From Cordilura impudica (lineage: Eukaryota; Arthropoda; Insecta; Diptera; Scathophagidae), in the NCBI GenBank assembly GCA_963682025.1, contig OY821517.1, positions 298,805,344 to 298,869,343 on the forward strand: a DNA stretch of 64,000 nucleotides, read 5' to 3'. This document shows positions 34,352-46,154 of the stretch, in pieces. Positions within the stretch are counted from its first letter, which is position 1. Each line of letters starts with the position of its first letter. The position numbers and the translations under genes are program-made. The notes under the pieces are model-generated. The model saw only the letters and a list, made by a program, of their open reading frames with translations. It was not told where the DNA came from and did not search any database.

Positions 34352-35263
34352 ATGGCTGATACAACCAAATGTTTAAACAAAAGCTGTATTTTAACTAGTG
34401 ACAATGAAGGAATGGTGGTTTGTTGACTTTGTCATGGTCTATGTCATTTTAAGTGTAGTGGACTGAAAACGCTGGTTGCTGAAGCTCTTCATACTACCAA
34501 GGGCCTACACTGGTGCTGCAATGGCTGTCAACAAGTTGGTGGTGAATTCTATCGCTTTTTTCAAAGTACAAAAAATACTTTTATTAATATTCAACAGAAA
34601 ATGTCAGTACTATCTAATGAAATATCTGCATACGGAAATCTATTTGATGAATTCAAACAATTAAACAATCTAAATTCTTCTCCGTATTCATCTCCAAAAC
34701 GTCGAAAGTCATCAAGAACTAAAAATAAAGATAATCTTGGTCTGAATCTTGGCCCGTCTATTTCTAATGTAATTGATCACATTCCTCCCTGTTTGCCATT
34801 AACAAATTTTTCAAACCCTTCTGGAACAAATCTGCCTACTGATGACTGTTATTTTCAAAATGTAGTTTTTCCTATCAATAATGAAAGTGTATCCAATCCG
34901 CCGTATTCTACCATACAAAATACTAACAGTGTTGTCACGAATCAATTAAAAGTCATACCTCCAAAAAAGTCAATCTTTATTTCTCGATTTGCATCCGAAA
35001 CCACCGCTGATGATATTACCTACTATATTAAATCAAAACTCAATCATGAAGCCGATATCGTAACAAATAAATTTTCATATTCTCAACCTAGAAGTATTAC
35101 ATCTTTTAAACTTGCTGTTCCATTCGATCTTTTTGAAAAAGTTGTCGATCCTGCTTTCTGGCCTAATAATACATTAGTTCGGGAATACATTTTTAAAGAA
35201 AATCCAAGAAATAACCACATTGCCCAACTTCCACCACGTCAAATCAATAATTCAAAAAACTGA
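34352..35263 (+). pseudogene. LINE ORF1 with PHD-like zinc finger, one nonsense codon
   Basis: The 304-codon frame starts MADTTKCLNKSCIL and carries cysteines and histidines spaced as in PHD fingers (VC-x-LCHGLCHFKCSGL, then HWCCNGCQ). Its single in-frame TGA is at 34424-34426, inside the finger, where tryptophan or cysteine is expected. The rest is open. It includes PKRRKSSRTKNK and a C-terminal stretch with PKKSIFISRFASETTADDIT, which resembles the RNA-binding region of LINE ORF1 proteins. The stop TGA at 35261-35263 abuts the ORF2 frame. The nucleic-acid-binding role is inferred from family knowledge. Confidence 0.8.
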
Positions 35264-38112
35264 ATGAAAATGCTGTCGATCACATAAATATTATTTACCA
35301 GAACGTTCGCGGTTTAAATACTAAGATGTCCAATTTGCTTGCTGAAAGTTTTGATTTCAATCATAACGTTATTATTTTCACCGAAACTTGGCTGAAGGAT
35401 GATGTTTTTAACTCTGAAATTCTATATAATAAGTATCAAATTTATAGATGTAATCGTAAAGACCGTAATGGGGGAGGAGTTCTTATTGCAGTCTCATGTC
35501 TTTTCCCATCTGAAGTTCTTTCTCCAATTAATTCTTCAACTATTGAATTTGTCAGTGTTGTCATCAAGCTTAGATGCAAAAAAATATACTTCACCTGCTC
35601 TTACTTACCTCCTAACTCTAGTGAACTAATGTACAATATACATGCTGAAGCTATCAAATCTGTTTCACTACTTGTTGATCCAAACGATACAATTTTTGTT
35701 GTAGGCGATTTCAATTTACCTTCTATATCATGGAAGTATTCTCTGGAAGCTCCTGAATTGATCCCAATAAAAACTAAAAAGTGGCACGACAATTTCATTG
35801 ACGACTTATTTGATCTATATCTTCATTCAATAAATAATGTTTACAACGACTGTGGTAAATTATTGGATTTAGTATTCGTCAATGATCCGTTTGATTGTGA
35901 AATATTTCGTTCTGAACCAATCACTTTGCCCGAGGATCGCCATCATCCTACATTTGAAATTAACTACTCACTGCCCTTTCAATATGGACCTGAAATGCGT
36001 ATTAAAAATGATAAAAAAGAACTAACTATGCTGAACTAAAAAATTTAATTAATGGAACTAACTGGTACAAGTTATTATCGACTTCTGATAATTCTCAACA
36101 TTCATTGGATGTAATGCTTAATTGCTTTTACAAAACTATTTACTCTTTTTTTGATAAATGTGTACCAAAGCATACTGTCTATGAACATACTGGTCCTCCC
36201 TGGAACTCTCGGCAGTTGTCTCGGGTTAAAAATTTAAAAAATAAACATTATAAAAAATATAAAAAATCTGGTTCCCTAGTAGATTATGGAAAATACTCTA
36301 TTTATCCTGCAGATTACAATATACTCAATAACTCTTTATACCATAATTATCGAAACAAAATGAAACACAATTTTAAAAGTGATCCTAAATCGTTACAATT
36401 TCGTTAATTCTAAAAGAAAATCTAAAGTATTCAGTTATGAAATTTCTTGAACTCGAATCTAGTGATGATACCGTTCTAAGTAATATGTTTGCTGATTTTT
36501 TTGCTAGTACTTATTCGGATGCTCAATATGACAACTTTAACGACTATCCTTTTCCTATAACTTCAAGTCAACCAATATCTTTTCCCGAAATTAATTCAAG
36601 TGATGTTTTACTTAGTATGAAAAAACTAAAACTTTCTTTTTATCATGGACCAGATGGTGTACCCAGCTGCATCTTAAATCGCTGTGCTGATAACTTAGCA
36701 AAGCCTGTAACATTATTGTTTAATGCATCGATCAGATCTGGTTATTTTCCTAAATTATGGAAGGAATCTTATATTATCACCTTATTTAAATCTGGAAACA
36801 AGTCTGATGTTACAAACTATAGAGGAATTGTCAAATTAAGTGCTTTACCTAAACTATTTGAGAATTTTATTACGGATTATCTTTGCGATCATACATCTTC
36901 AATTCTGTCGCCATTTCAACACGGATTTAGGAAAGGTTGTTCTACTACAACTAATGTTCTTCATCTAACAACTTTAATTAATCGCGGTTTTACTGAAAAG
37001 AAACAAACTGATGCTGTTTATACGGATTTTAGCAAGGCGTTCGATAAAGTCAACCATGAACTCCTCATTAAATTGGATTTATTGGGATTAACTCCTTACA
37101 GTTTAAACTGGATAAAATCATATCTTTTGGGAAGAAAACAAAGTGTTAAATTCAATAATAATACTTCAAAATACATTGCTGTTATTTCTGGTGTTCCGCA
37201 AGGCAGCCATCTTGGTCCAATTTTATTTTCCCTCTTTATTAATGATCTTCCAAAAGTTATACACTTCTGCTATATATTGATGTACGCTGATGACATCAAA
37301 ATATTTTATAGTTTTAAACAATATGCTGACCATATCTATCTGCAATGTGATCTTGATAATTTTTTTAAGTGGTGCAATCATAATTTAATGGAGCTGAATC
37401 TGAAAAAGTGCAAATGCATGCGTTTTTCGAGATGTAATTTTATTGCAGTTAACTATGCTGTGGCTGGATACCAGTTGGAGCTACTCGATAATTTTTTGAA
37501 TCTCGGTGTATTACTTGATGCTAAACTGAGTTTTGTTCCTCACATAACCATGACGGTAAATAAAGCTAGAGGTGTTCTTGGTTTTATTAAGCGTTGGGCA
37601 AAGGAATTTGTTGATCCCTACATTACCAAACAACTGTTCATATCCTTAGTAAGAGCAATTTTGGAATATGGCTCTCTATCATTTGGGATCCTCACTATAA
37701 CATCCACAGCCAACATATTGAGTCTGTTCAAAAACAATTCCTTCTATTCTGTTTACGTGGTATGCAGTGGAGTCCTGCTTATAATCTTCCGTCATACCTT
37801 AATAGACTTTCTTTAATTAAATTACCAAGCTTAAAAAGTCGTCGAACCATGCTGAATGTAACCTTTATGATAAACCTCATCAATGGAGAAGTTTGCTCTG
37901 AGTTTCTTGTTAACAACATCGTATATAACGTTCCTCAACGTTTTTCCTGCCATTTCAACCTGCTTTATGTTCCATTTTGCCGATCAAATTTTTCCATTGC
38001 TGATCCTTTTCGGAGATTATGCAATAATTATAATAATCTTTCTCAATTTATTGACTTTTCCTTGAATAAGTATGTAATTAAACGTAACATAATTACTTTT
38101 CTGAATTCATAG
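35264..38112 (+). pseudogene. LINE ORF2: endonuclease plus reverse transcriptase, frameshifted
   Basis: The APE-type endonuclease is at 35275-35990 with NVRGLN, FTETWL, VGDFNLPS and a degraded SDH (DRHHPTF). A one-base shift near 36020 moves the frame into NLINGTNWYKLLSTSDNSQ, and two more near 36400-36440 lead into the RT domain (36437-37816). RT motifs include YTDFSKAFDKVNHELLI (motif A), ISGVPQGSHLGPILFSLF (motif B) and LMYADDIKIF (intact YADD near 37280). After another shift near 37710-37770 the tail reads MQWSPAYNLPSYLNRLSLIK and stops at 38112. No clear ATG in frame opens ORF2, which fits reinitiation after ORF1 or a lost start. Confidence 0.9.
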
Positions 38113-38194
38113 CTTAACACTATTAAACTATTAAACCTATTAAATAGTCTGTAAGGATTTAATCCATTGACTTAATAAATAAAAGAAATGAACA

Positions 38195-38822
38195 TGTTTC
38201 TATCACGTATTGTTTTATTCGAACACACATAAAACACACAGTTTCGAGTGTAGCTATATTTTAAGTTCGTGTTCTCAAAAAAACAGAACATAAACAATAC
38301 ACATGTTTGAGTGTAGCGTTATTTTCAGTTCGTGTTCCTGAACGCGTACAGCTAAAAATTAAAACATTATCCACTCGATCGAAAAAATCCGATACACCCC
38401 TATAAAAACGACGACAATTGTTTCCACCAAATTTATTTAAAAAGTCTAAAATAATTTATTAGCAGGTATAAAAAATAAAAAGATAATAATAAAAAAAAAA
38501 AAAATAATAAAAATAAAAATAAAAAGCTAATAAAAAAAAAACGAAAATAATTCATAAACAAAATATAAAAATTTCTCTGTGTGGTTAAAATTAAACTGTT
38601 GTTATTCACTGAACTGGAACCTGTTTATTATTCATGTTCTGTTTTTCCGCAGTACACGTGCCAGAAACGAACTTAAAATAAACCTACACTCGAGTATTGT
38701 TCATGTTCTGTTTTTTTTTTTTTTTTTTTGAGAACACTAACAGAACATGACCTTCAAATATAGCCACACTCGAAACTGTGTGGTTTATGTGTGTTCGAAT
38801 AAAACAATACGTGAAAGAAACA
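38195..38822. mobile_element. Palindromic foldback MITE (about 628 bp)
   Basis: The left block (CACGTATTGTTTTATTCGAA, then CACACATAAAACACACAGTT and CGAGTGTAGC) is mirrored at 38765-38822. Each arm of about 160 bp contains two or three degenerate GAGTGTAG...TTAAGTTCGTGTTCT units. The centre (38440-38560) is A-rich. There is no ORF. Confidence 0.85.
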
Positions 38823-38929
38823 GATTCGTATTCACAATCAAGTATTAAAACGATTTGCAATTAACTCAAAGAACTTTGCTGGCAGACCGCCCATGTCGTT
38901 TGCAATACAGTCAAACAGTCGCTCCGATG

Positions 38930-39355
38930 GTTGACATTAAACCTGACTTTTAGAAGTTCATTTTTATGACCTACAAGGCCCATTTCACAATTTATGGGGG
39001 CGTTAACTAGCAAAATTGCTACATTTGGGAAACTGGGAATCCAGGAAATAGTATTGCATGACCAAAAAGTGGCTGTTTGGCCCGGCAAAACTGGTGATAG
39101 GAAACCATATCGGTGTCTACCCTAAAATGCGTGAAAAATGTCAAATCAAACATTGCAGTTTCTGCATCAAAAAAAGGCGACATCCATCCAGATTTCCAGA
39201 TAACCCTTCCGGACTTCATTTTGTGGGCTTATTTGCAAAGCAAAGTGTACACCAACAAGCTTTATACCATTGACGAGCTCAAGGTAGACATTCATGCCGT
39301 AATCACATATTGCCGTGGCCAATAGAGACGGCCATTTGAACGATGTTGTACTTAA
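38930..39355 (+). pseudogene. Highly decayed mariner-type transposase relic
   Basis: Near 38955 one frame reads FMTYKAHFTIYGGVN-stop-QNCYIWETGN, matching FSDEAHFDLGGYVNKQNCRIW in the copy at 60.5-61.8 kb. Further on, LPDFILWAYLQSKVYTNKLY and TIDELKVDIHAVIT match the region after the third catalytic D, and GHLNDVVLKK matches the C-terminus. The first catalytic D is lost and several stops are present. No inverted ends are seen. Confidence 0.8.
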
Positions 39356-41035
39356 AAAGTAATCCAAACGAATTGAAAAGGACGTAGTGAAATTTAAAAT
39401 GTAGCACATATGGTAATCGGTATATTATCGAATTTGTATTGATCTCACCTAAATATGCTATGAGTAGACCATTTAAAAAAAACATAGTACCACATAACAA
39501 TCAAATCCGAATTTCATTTTATTAACATAAACTTTATTTACATCTCAGATAACAAATTATTATAAAATCCAGCCTTACCTTACATTTAAATTTATACTTT
39601 AAATTTTGCAATTGCTGCGATTTATCTTGAAAGGGTAGATAAATGTAATTAATCGAATTAGATATATCAAATGAAACCTTCCAGGAATTGGCATAAAGTA
39701 CTAAATACACACATGGTCCCCATATAAAATATTTCATAAATATAAAATGTGAAAATAAATAGCAATAGAGTCATAAATTTGTGCTTATTTGATGTATAAA
39801 CAAATACGTACCACATACAAATATGCTACATACGACTATAAGTAGTAAGCAGACATGTGCATTAAATAAAAGCAAAAAAAAAAACATAAAACATAAATAT
39901 CAACTACTTCAATGAACAGCTACATAAATATATCCACTATTCATTTGAATTTTTGTTTATCATGGGAATTCCGAAAAAAAAATGAACACAACATCTTACA
40001 ACCCAATATGAATATTATATTTATGATATTTACTATATGGACTAAGCATGATTGCAAACATATAAGTGCGATTAAGAAGAAAATAAAACATCTAGCATCA
40101 ATAGACTAAAATACACAAAAAAGTACTTGTACTCCTAAGAGTTTATAAAAGCAAATACTTTTAATGATGATCATCATCATCATCGTAATTATCATTAACA
40201 TATATGAAGCAGAAAAAAAATAATGCATATGTGTGTTGCTTTTTATGTTATCATTAAGTTTGTATCAATACGATATAAGTCATATTCATATGTTCGAAAC
40301 AAAGAAAGAAAAATAAATTATATGAATCTTGAAAGGAATGTCTCCTGAGGGGTCGGCTCCTAATTTTAATATGTATTAATATTATTTGTTTGTGACCCCA
40401 TCTTAAGTTAATTACAAAAGGGGATAAATAACAAACATTATATCGTCCTTCTTTATATCCCTTCGAACTCTTGTGTAACCATATATAAAGTATAAATATC
40501 AAAGTACATTTTCAAAGAACTGCATTACGCTGTCTTAGACACATATTCTTCATTACATATTCAAATTTAACCAAATTGGGTTGAGTCCTTAGGAGACCTT
40601 CCTGACATATATCATATAGAGGCTGAATTCATGCTAAATATGTTAGACTGTCTGATAAGTCAAAACGCCGGTAAATGAAATAAATTGTAAATATTTAATA
40701 GACTTCTATTAAAAAGTTTTTGCCATATGTTATATAAATAAATTAATATCTTCAATCCTGTTTGGGGAGAAGAGTTTTGAGACTTCTCACAGATTATACA
40801 ATATTTGAGTCTGTAGTGACCAGAAAAAATAAACAAAAACTACTCGTCAGGCAGATCGTGGCAAGCAACATACTGAATTGTTATCGTTGCATTTAAATTT
40901 CAGCAAAATTACATTTGGAAAATAAGTGTCTCTGAAAAAATTAAAAAAGAGAATCACGCTTGCTGTGTACTAAAAAGAGTTGCATTAAAACCTACAATTA
41001 TAAGGAAAAATTCTATACTATATATTAGTCTTATA
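39356..41035. other. AT-rich spacer, no gene recognised
   Basis: It includes a short ATC repeat near 40166-40182. Open frames here lack recognisable domains. Confidence 0.5.
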
Positions 41036-42341
41036 ACGGGTGATTTTTTAAGAGCTTGATAACTTTTTTTAAAAAAAAAACGCATAAAATTTGCAAAATC
41101 TCATCGGTTCTTTATTTGAAACGTTAGATTGGTCCATGACATTTACTTTTTGAAGATAATTTCATTTAAATGTTGACCGCGGCTGCGTCTTAGGTGGTCC
41201 ATTCGGAAAGTCCAATTTTGGGCAACTTTTTCGAGCATTTCGGCCGGAATAGCCCGAATTTCTTCGGAAATGTTGTCTTCCAAAGCTGGAATAGTTGCTG
41301 GCTTATTTCTGTAGACTTTAGACTTGACGTAGCCCCACAAAAAATAGTCTAAAGGCGTCAAATCGCATGATCTTGGTGGCCAACTTACCGGTCCATTTCT
41401 TGAGATGAATTGTTCTCCGAAGTTTTCCCTCAAAATGGCCATAGAATCGCGAGCTGTGTGGCATGTAGCGCCATCTTGTTGAAACCACATGTCAACCAAG
41501 TTCAGTTCTTCCATTTTTGGCAACAAAAAGTTTGTTAGCATCGAACGATAGCGATCGCCATTCACCGTAACGTTGCGTCCAACAGCATCTTTGAAAAAAT
41601 ACGGTCCAATGATTCCACCAGCGTACAAACCACACCAAACAGTGCATTTTTCGGGATGCATGGGCAGTTCTTGAACGGCTTCTGGTTGCTCTTCACTCCA
41701 AATACGGCAATTTTGCTTATTTACGAAGCCATTCAACCAGAAATGAGCCTCATCGCTGAACAAAATTTGTCGATAAAAAAGCGGATTTTCTGCCAACTTT
41801 TCTAGGGCCCATTCACTGAAAATTAGACGTTGTGGCAGATCGTTCGGCTTCAGTTCTTGCACGAGCTGTATTTTATACGGTTTTACACCAAGATCTTTGC
41901 GTAAAATCTTCCATGTGGTCGAATAACACAAACCCAATTGCTGCGAACGGCGACGAATCGACATTTCACGGTCTTCAGTAACACTCTCAGAAACAGACGC
42001 AATATTCTCTTCTGTACGCACTGTACGCATTCGTGTGGTTGGTTTAATGTCCAATAAAGTAAACTGAGTGCGAAACTTGGTCACAATCGCATTAATTGTT
42101 TGCTCACTTGGTCGATTATGTAGACCATAAATCGGACGTAAAGCGCGAAACACATTTCGAACCGAACACTGATTTTGGTAATAAAATTCAATGATTTGCA
42201 AGCGTTGCTCGTTAGTAAGTCTATTCATGATGAAATGTCAAAGCATACTGAGCATCTTTCTCTTTGACACCATGTCTGAAATCCCACGTGATCTGTCAAA
42301 TACTAATGCATGAAAATCCTAACCTCAAAAAAATCACCCGT
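41036..42341 (-). mobile_element. Complete mariner-type element, family M1 copy 2 (1306 bp)
   Basis: TA at 41034-41035 and 42342-42343 flanks the inverted ends ACGGGTGATTTTTTAAGAGC and (inverted) ACGGGTGATTTTTTTGAGG. A single uninterrupted transposase fills the minus strand. The ends match M1 copy 1 at 10228-11394. Confidence 0.94.
41143..42228 (-). CDS. Intact mariner-type DDD transposase (361 aa)
   Basis: This transposase of the IS630-Tc1-mariner superfamily would cut and rejoin the element ends at TA sites in the nucleus. The full frame runs from MNRLTNEQRLQIIEFYYQNQ to HLNEIIFKK. The N-terminal 110 residues hold two helix-turn-helix-like regions (about 9-50 and 90-112). The catalytic core has LFSDEAHFWLNG (D159), WFQQDGATCHTA (D252) and SCDLTPLDYFLW (D289), with 36 residues between the last two acids, close to the spacing described for DD37D (maT-like) groups. 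No stop or frameshift is present and its length fits the 350-aa norm. The start was chosen because the decayed copy at 11282 begins at the same MNR. It is potentially active, though expression is unknown. Confidence 0.95.
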   Translation of the reverse strand: MNRLTNEQRLQIIEFYYQNQCSVRNVFRALRPIYGLHNRPSEQTINAIVTKFRTQFTLLDIKPTTRMRTVRTEENIASVSESVTEDREMSIRRRSQQLGLCYSTTWKILRKDLGVKPYKIQLVQELKPNDLPQRLIFSEWALEKLAENPLFYRQILFSDEAHFWLNGFVNKQNCRIWSEEQPEAVQELPMHPEKCTVWCGLYAGGIIGPYFFKDAVGRNVTVNGDRYRSMLTNFLLPKMEELNLVDMWFQQDGATCHTARDSMAILRENFGEQFISRNGPVSWPPRSCDLTPLDYFLWGYVKSKVYRNKPATIPALEDNISEEIRAIPAEMLEKVAQNWTFRMDHLRRSRGQHLNEIIFKK

Positions 42342-43046
42342 TATTTATATAAGTTTAATTTAAAATAAAAAAAATAAAATAAATAAATAAAGAAAAATAT
42401 ATTTTTTCAATTTGTCACGTATAGATAAATCGAATCTTCCGGTTCGTTACACACAAACCAGATGATTGATGTACGTCTTAAACTAGAGACCAAATGCAGT
42501 CAAATTTTGTTTTTCATTTCGTGAAGGATAATATTATTCACAAAATATATTTAAGTATTTATGCTCGTCCTACGATGCCGCACTGTGGCTGAAATTTTGA
42601 TTTCATTGGCCAAAAGTCCAATTTTTTTTGTCAGCGATATTTAAAATTTTAACGCCATTTTGTAGTTAATATATCCAAATTAATGTAGCCAAAAAATTAG
42701 GTTAAACTACTGCTAATTGTGGGCGTGGCAAGCTGTCAAACTCAACTGTTTTTTTAATATCAGAAAAAGGTGATTTTTTTTTTTATCAAAAATAAATGGT
42801 TACTACTCGCAAGTTATCGTCGATTATGACCTGCGATCTTCTTTACAAGGTTGGTACGATTGCAGTCATTAGTTGTTGTAAGTGGTCACAACCCTACCGT
42901 GTAATAGGGTGTTCTGAAATATTTATTGAACTTCTAGAGGACAAACGGGAAGAAGAAACGTATACCACCCAGAGAAAGGTGCATGCGTCCACATTAACCC
43001 CATGTATACTTTTGCACCCGTGGCGATCCGCGAAATTACTCAAAAA
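42342..43046. other. Spacer, no gene recognised
   Basis: An open frame at 42796-43053 (85 codons) has no motif I know. AT-rich repeats occur near 42360-42395. Confidence 0.5.
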
Positions 43047-43820
43047 TAAGTAAGAAAATTATAGTCGGTCTAGACCGACTATACGATACCCTATATCATG
43101 CGTTTAGAGACCCTATCTCTTAGGCCCAACTAATTGGAAATAGAAAATAAGCATAAACCAAATTTGAGTGGTATTTTTATTAATTTTGTTGGCTGCAGAT
43201 ATGCAAAAGTTCATATGGGATGCTATGTCTATATGGGGACTAGGTCCAAAAATGGACCGATCCTGACCATGGTTGGTAAAGTCTCTTGTATTTTGCGAAA
43301 ATATATACAAACATAATTTGAGATGAATCAGTGCAATATTTTTGTTTTTTGATAGATTTAAGTGAAGATCGGGAAGCAGCTCTATATGGGGCATATGACC
43401 AAGAGTTGTCCCATAGGGACCGTTTTTGGATTATTCATTAATGGATGTAATAAACACATACAAACCCAATTTGACTAAGGTCTATACGATAATTTGGATC
43501 TTATGGCAATTTATGTCGATTTTATAGGGGACATTTGTAATTTGTATGGGGGCTAGGTCTGAACATGGACCGATTCTCCCATGGCTGATGAAAGTTTATA
43601 TACCAAATTTCATCAAAATATATTCATATTTGCGACCTGCAGTTTATACAAGGTTTACATGGACACACAGACGGACGGACGGACATAGTTAAATCGATTC
43701 AAAAGGTAATACTGATTCGATCGGTATAACAAAAGATGGGTCTAGGTCAAATATTTTTGGTTGTTACAAACAGCAGCACAAAGTCATTATACCCAAACCA
43801 CATAGTGGTATGGGGTATAA
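43047..43820 (-). mobile_element. DINE-1-like element, subtype 2, full length (774 bp)
   Basis: On the minus strand it opens TATACCCCATACCACTATGT, contains GTCCGTCCGTCCGTCTGTGT near 43672-43690, and ends with GGGTATCGTA, the perfect palindrome TAGTCGGTCTAGACCGACTA (43062-43081) and CTTACTTA before poly-T. This is the best-preserved subtype-2 copy in the window. Confidence 0.85.
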
Positions 43821-43989
43821 ATATCAAATTACGGTAATTTAAACAGCCCTATAAGTATATAACACAAGTATACCGATCGAATCTGAATCATTTTTTGAGT
43901 TGATTTAGCAATGTCCGTCCGTCCGTCTGTGTGTCCATATAAACCTTGTAATCAAACTACAGGTCGCAAATATGAATATATTTTGATGG

Positions 43990-44662
43990 GTGGTATAGGT
44001 ATTGAGGATACGGATACTCTCGATGTTCTAGGCATGAGAATTCAATGTGATGTTTGTCGGAGCGAGCATGTTTTTCAGGTGTCGAAAGAAGCGTTGAAGT
44101 GTCTTCAAACGTTTTCTAAAATGGTGTAAAAATTACTTCACTCCTTCTGATCTCCTTAAAATCTATACCACTTACATCCGACCGCAAATGGAATACAACT
44201 CCCATATATGGGTAGGAGCTTCAAAGTCTATTTTGGAGCTACTAGACCGTGTGCAAAGGAGGGCGTTGGCGCTCATCAATGACAGTAGGGTATCCAAATC
44301 TGTTGATTCATTGGAACACCGTCTGAATGTGGGTTGTGTAGCACTGTTCTATAGATATTACCATGGGAAATGTTCTTCTGAGATTAGCGAACTTATTCCA
44401 AGTGCCCGAGTTTCGGTTCGCTCTACCCGCTTCTCTAGTACATCACATCCGTTTGGAGTCTATTGTCCAGTTGACCACACAACGCATTACAGAGAGAATT
44501 CGTTTACCAGTCGAACTAGCCGTATGTGGAATAAACTCCTCGCAGATGTCTTTCCTGACACAAACACTACTCCCTCTTTCCTCCTTCCCATAACCTATTT
44601 TCCTGAAATCAACACAATGCACTGCATTTGTAGGGGGCATGCCCTGAGTGTTGGTTAATATA
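43990..44662 (+). pseudogene. 5'-truncated LINE polymerase C-terminus in a DINE
   Basis: It begins IEDTDTLDVLGMRIQCDV and, after a shift near 44105, continues KNYFTPSDLLKIYTTYIRPQ. It then stays open as MEYNSHIWVGASKSILELLD, RVQRRALALIND, FYRYYHGKCSSEISELI and SRTSRMWNKLLADVFPD to a stop at 44658. These are the conserved C-terminal regions of insect LINE polymerases. The reverse-transcriptase core is absent, as expected for 5' truncation during target-primed insertion. A trace of the DINE (about 15 bp) is missing at the junction. Confidence 0.85.
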
Positions 44663-45080
44663 AAAAATAAGCCTTTATCGGCCATAGGATGAACGCTATT
44701 GAAATTGCTGAGAATCGGTCCATGTTCAGACCTAGTCCCCATACAAATGACCCCTATGAAATCGACATAAATTGCCATAAGATATAAATTATCATATAGA
44801 TCTCAGTCAAATTGGATTTGTATGTATATATTACATCCATTAATCAGTAGTCCAAAAATGATCCCTATGGGACAATTCTTAGTCTTAGGCCCCATATAGA
44901 GTTGCTTCCCGATCTTCACTTAAGTCTATCAAAAAACAAAAATATTGCACAGATTTTTCTGAAATTTGGTTTGTATATATTTTTTGAAAATATAAGTGAC
45001 TTTACCAAATATGGTCAGGATCGGTCCATTTTTCGAAGTAGTCCCCATATAAATATAGCATCCGATATGAACTATTTCAT

Positions 45081-46154
45081 GATTTGCGGAAAATTTCCCG
45101 AAAACAATTTCCCGAAATTACAATTTCACGAACACAATTTCCCGAAATGACAATTTCCCGAACACAATTTCTCGAAATTACAATTTCCCTAAATTACAAT
45201 TTCCCGAAATACAATTTCCCGAACACAATTTCCCGAAACTACCATTTCCCGAAATTACTATTTCTTCAAAGAGCTTGTTGATGGCATTTCCGAAACAATA
45301 CCATCAGAATTTCCGGCCGAAGCGCGAGCAATCAGCTCATGACCACTTGATGTGGTGGTCCGGGCAAGGTCTTTCAGCTCATTAACGATTTTTTCTTTAG
45401 CATCGAAAGCCGCTTCGTCACTGTGATTGTGAAGAGCCTCTTTTTTTTATAGTATCGTTGTTATGACCCTACCGGTACAATGTTTTCCTCGATAAAGGAT
45501 ACAACGCCAATAAATGCTATCAACGGACTGACCGTCGTCATGATACAAGAAACCATTCAAAAGCAACCTCGGTTTACCTTTTTCGCTATCCAGGAATTCG
45601 AGTGGCATAGTAACTGAGTATTACAACCCAAATAACTAAAAAACTTCGCTATGGAAGATTGTAACGATTCTGTAGCAGCTACTGCATGGGCAGGATGTGA
45701 TAGAGTGAGCGTTATCCGTCGGGAAGTCTGAATACCGAAGTGTTCAAAGTCACAAAGAAAAAAAAAACGTATGACACTCCAATAAATAGGTCCGGATGAC
45801 GAGGGAGGGTGGAAGAGGAAGGGCGCGGTGCGGGGTGGGGAATTGTTTTTTCGAAAATTCGTATACTCGGGAAATTGTTTTTTCAAGAAATCGTATGCAG
45901 CAAGTTTTTATTATGGGGGAAATCAAGAATATATGGGAAGTTGTAAACTAAAAATAGGGAAATTGTAATTTCGGAAAATTTTTTTTCGGGAAATCGTAAT
46001 TTCGGGAAATTGTTTTCGGGAAATTGTTTTCGGGAAATTGAAATTTCGGGAAATTGTTTTCGGGGAATTGTTTTTTCGGGGAATTGTTTTTTCGGGCAAT
46101 TGTTTTCGGGTAATTGTATTTGGGAAATTGTTTTCGGGAAATTTTTCGCAGACG
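45081..46154. mobile_element. Foldback-type MULE with tandem-repeat arms (1074 bp)
   Basis: CTATTTCAT at 45072-45080 and 46155-46163 is a perfect 9-bp target duplication. Removing the insert restores DINE text matching the uninterrupted copy near 43190. The ends read TTTGCGGAAAATTTCCCG and, inverted, TCTGCGAAAAATTTCCCG. Both arms (45081-45262 and about 45840-46154) are tandem units of about 16 bp containing TTTCCCGAAATTACAA. The centre carries a minus-strand FLYWCH finger. Drosophila FB elements also have repeat-built arms and 9-bp duplications, and are linked to MULE-type NOF. Confidence 0.88.
45258..45608 (-). pseudogene. FLYWCH zinc-finger fragment of a MULE protein
   Basis: The minus-strand frame from ATG at 45608 reads MPLEFLDSEKGKPRLLLNGF, then LYHDDG, DSIYWRCILYRGKHCTGRVI, one stop (TAA near 45450), and EALHNHSDEAAFDAKEKIVN to a TAG at 45258. 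The W-R-C, C seven residues later, and H-N-H match the FLYWCH fold (G-x-L-Y, Y-W-x-C, C, H-x-H). FLYWCH fingers are common N-terminal DNA-binding domains of insect MULE transposases. The DDE domain is missing, so this is a deletion derivative. The internal stop lies in an A-run. Confidence 0.82.

Larger units (their letters stand above)
34352..38190 (+). mobile_element. Nearly complete two-ORF LINE (non-LTR) retrotransposon
   Basis: ORF1 with a zinc-finger region is followed at once by ORF2 with endonuclease and reverse transcriptase, then a short 3' UTR ending near TTAATAAATAAAAG. A CR1/Jockey-like organisation is suggested. Several indels show that it is inactive. Confidence 0.88.

Noticed and set aside
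42796..43053. 85-codon open frame as a gene
   Set aside because: It has no domain, no related copy in the window and no supporting signals, and it runs up to a DINE boundary.
45085..45265. Regular repeats as a CRISPR array
   Set aside because: Units of about 16 bp run in tandem with no unique spacers and are mirrored at 45840-46154. They are foldback transposon arms in a eukaryotic context.
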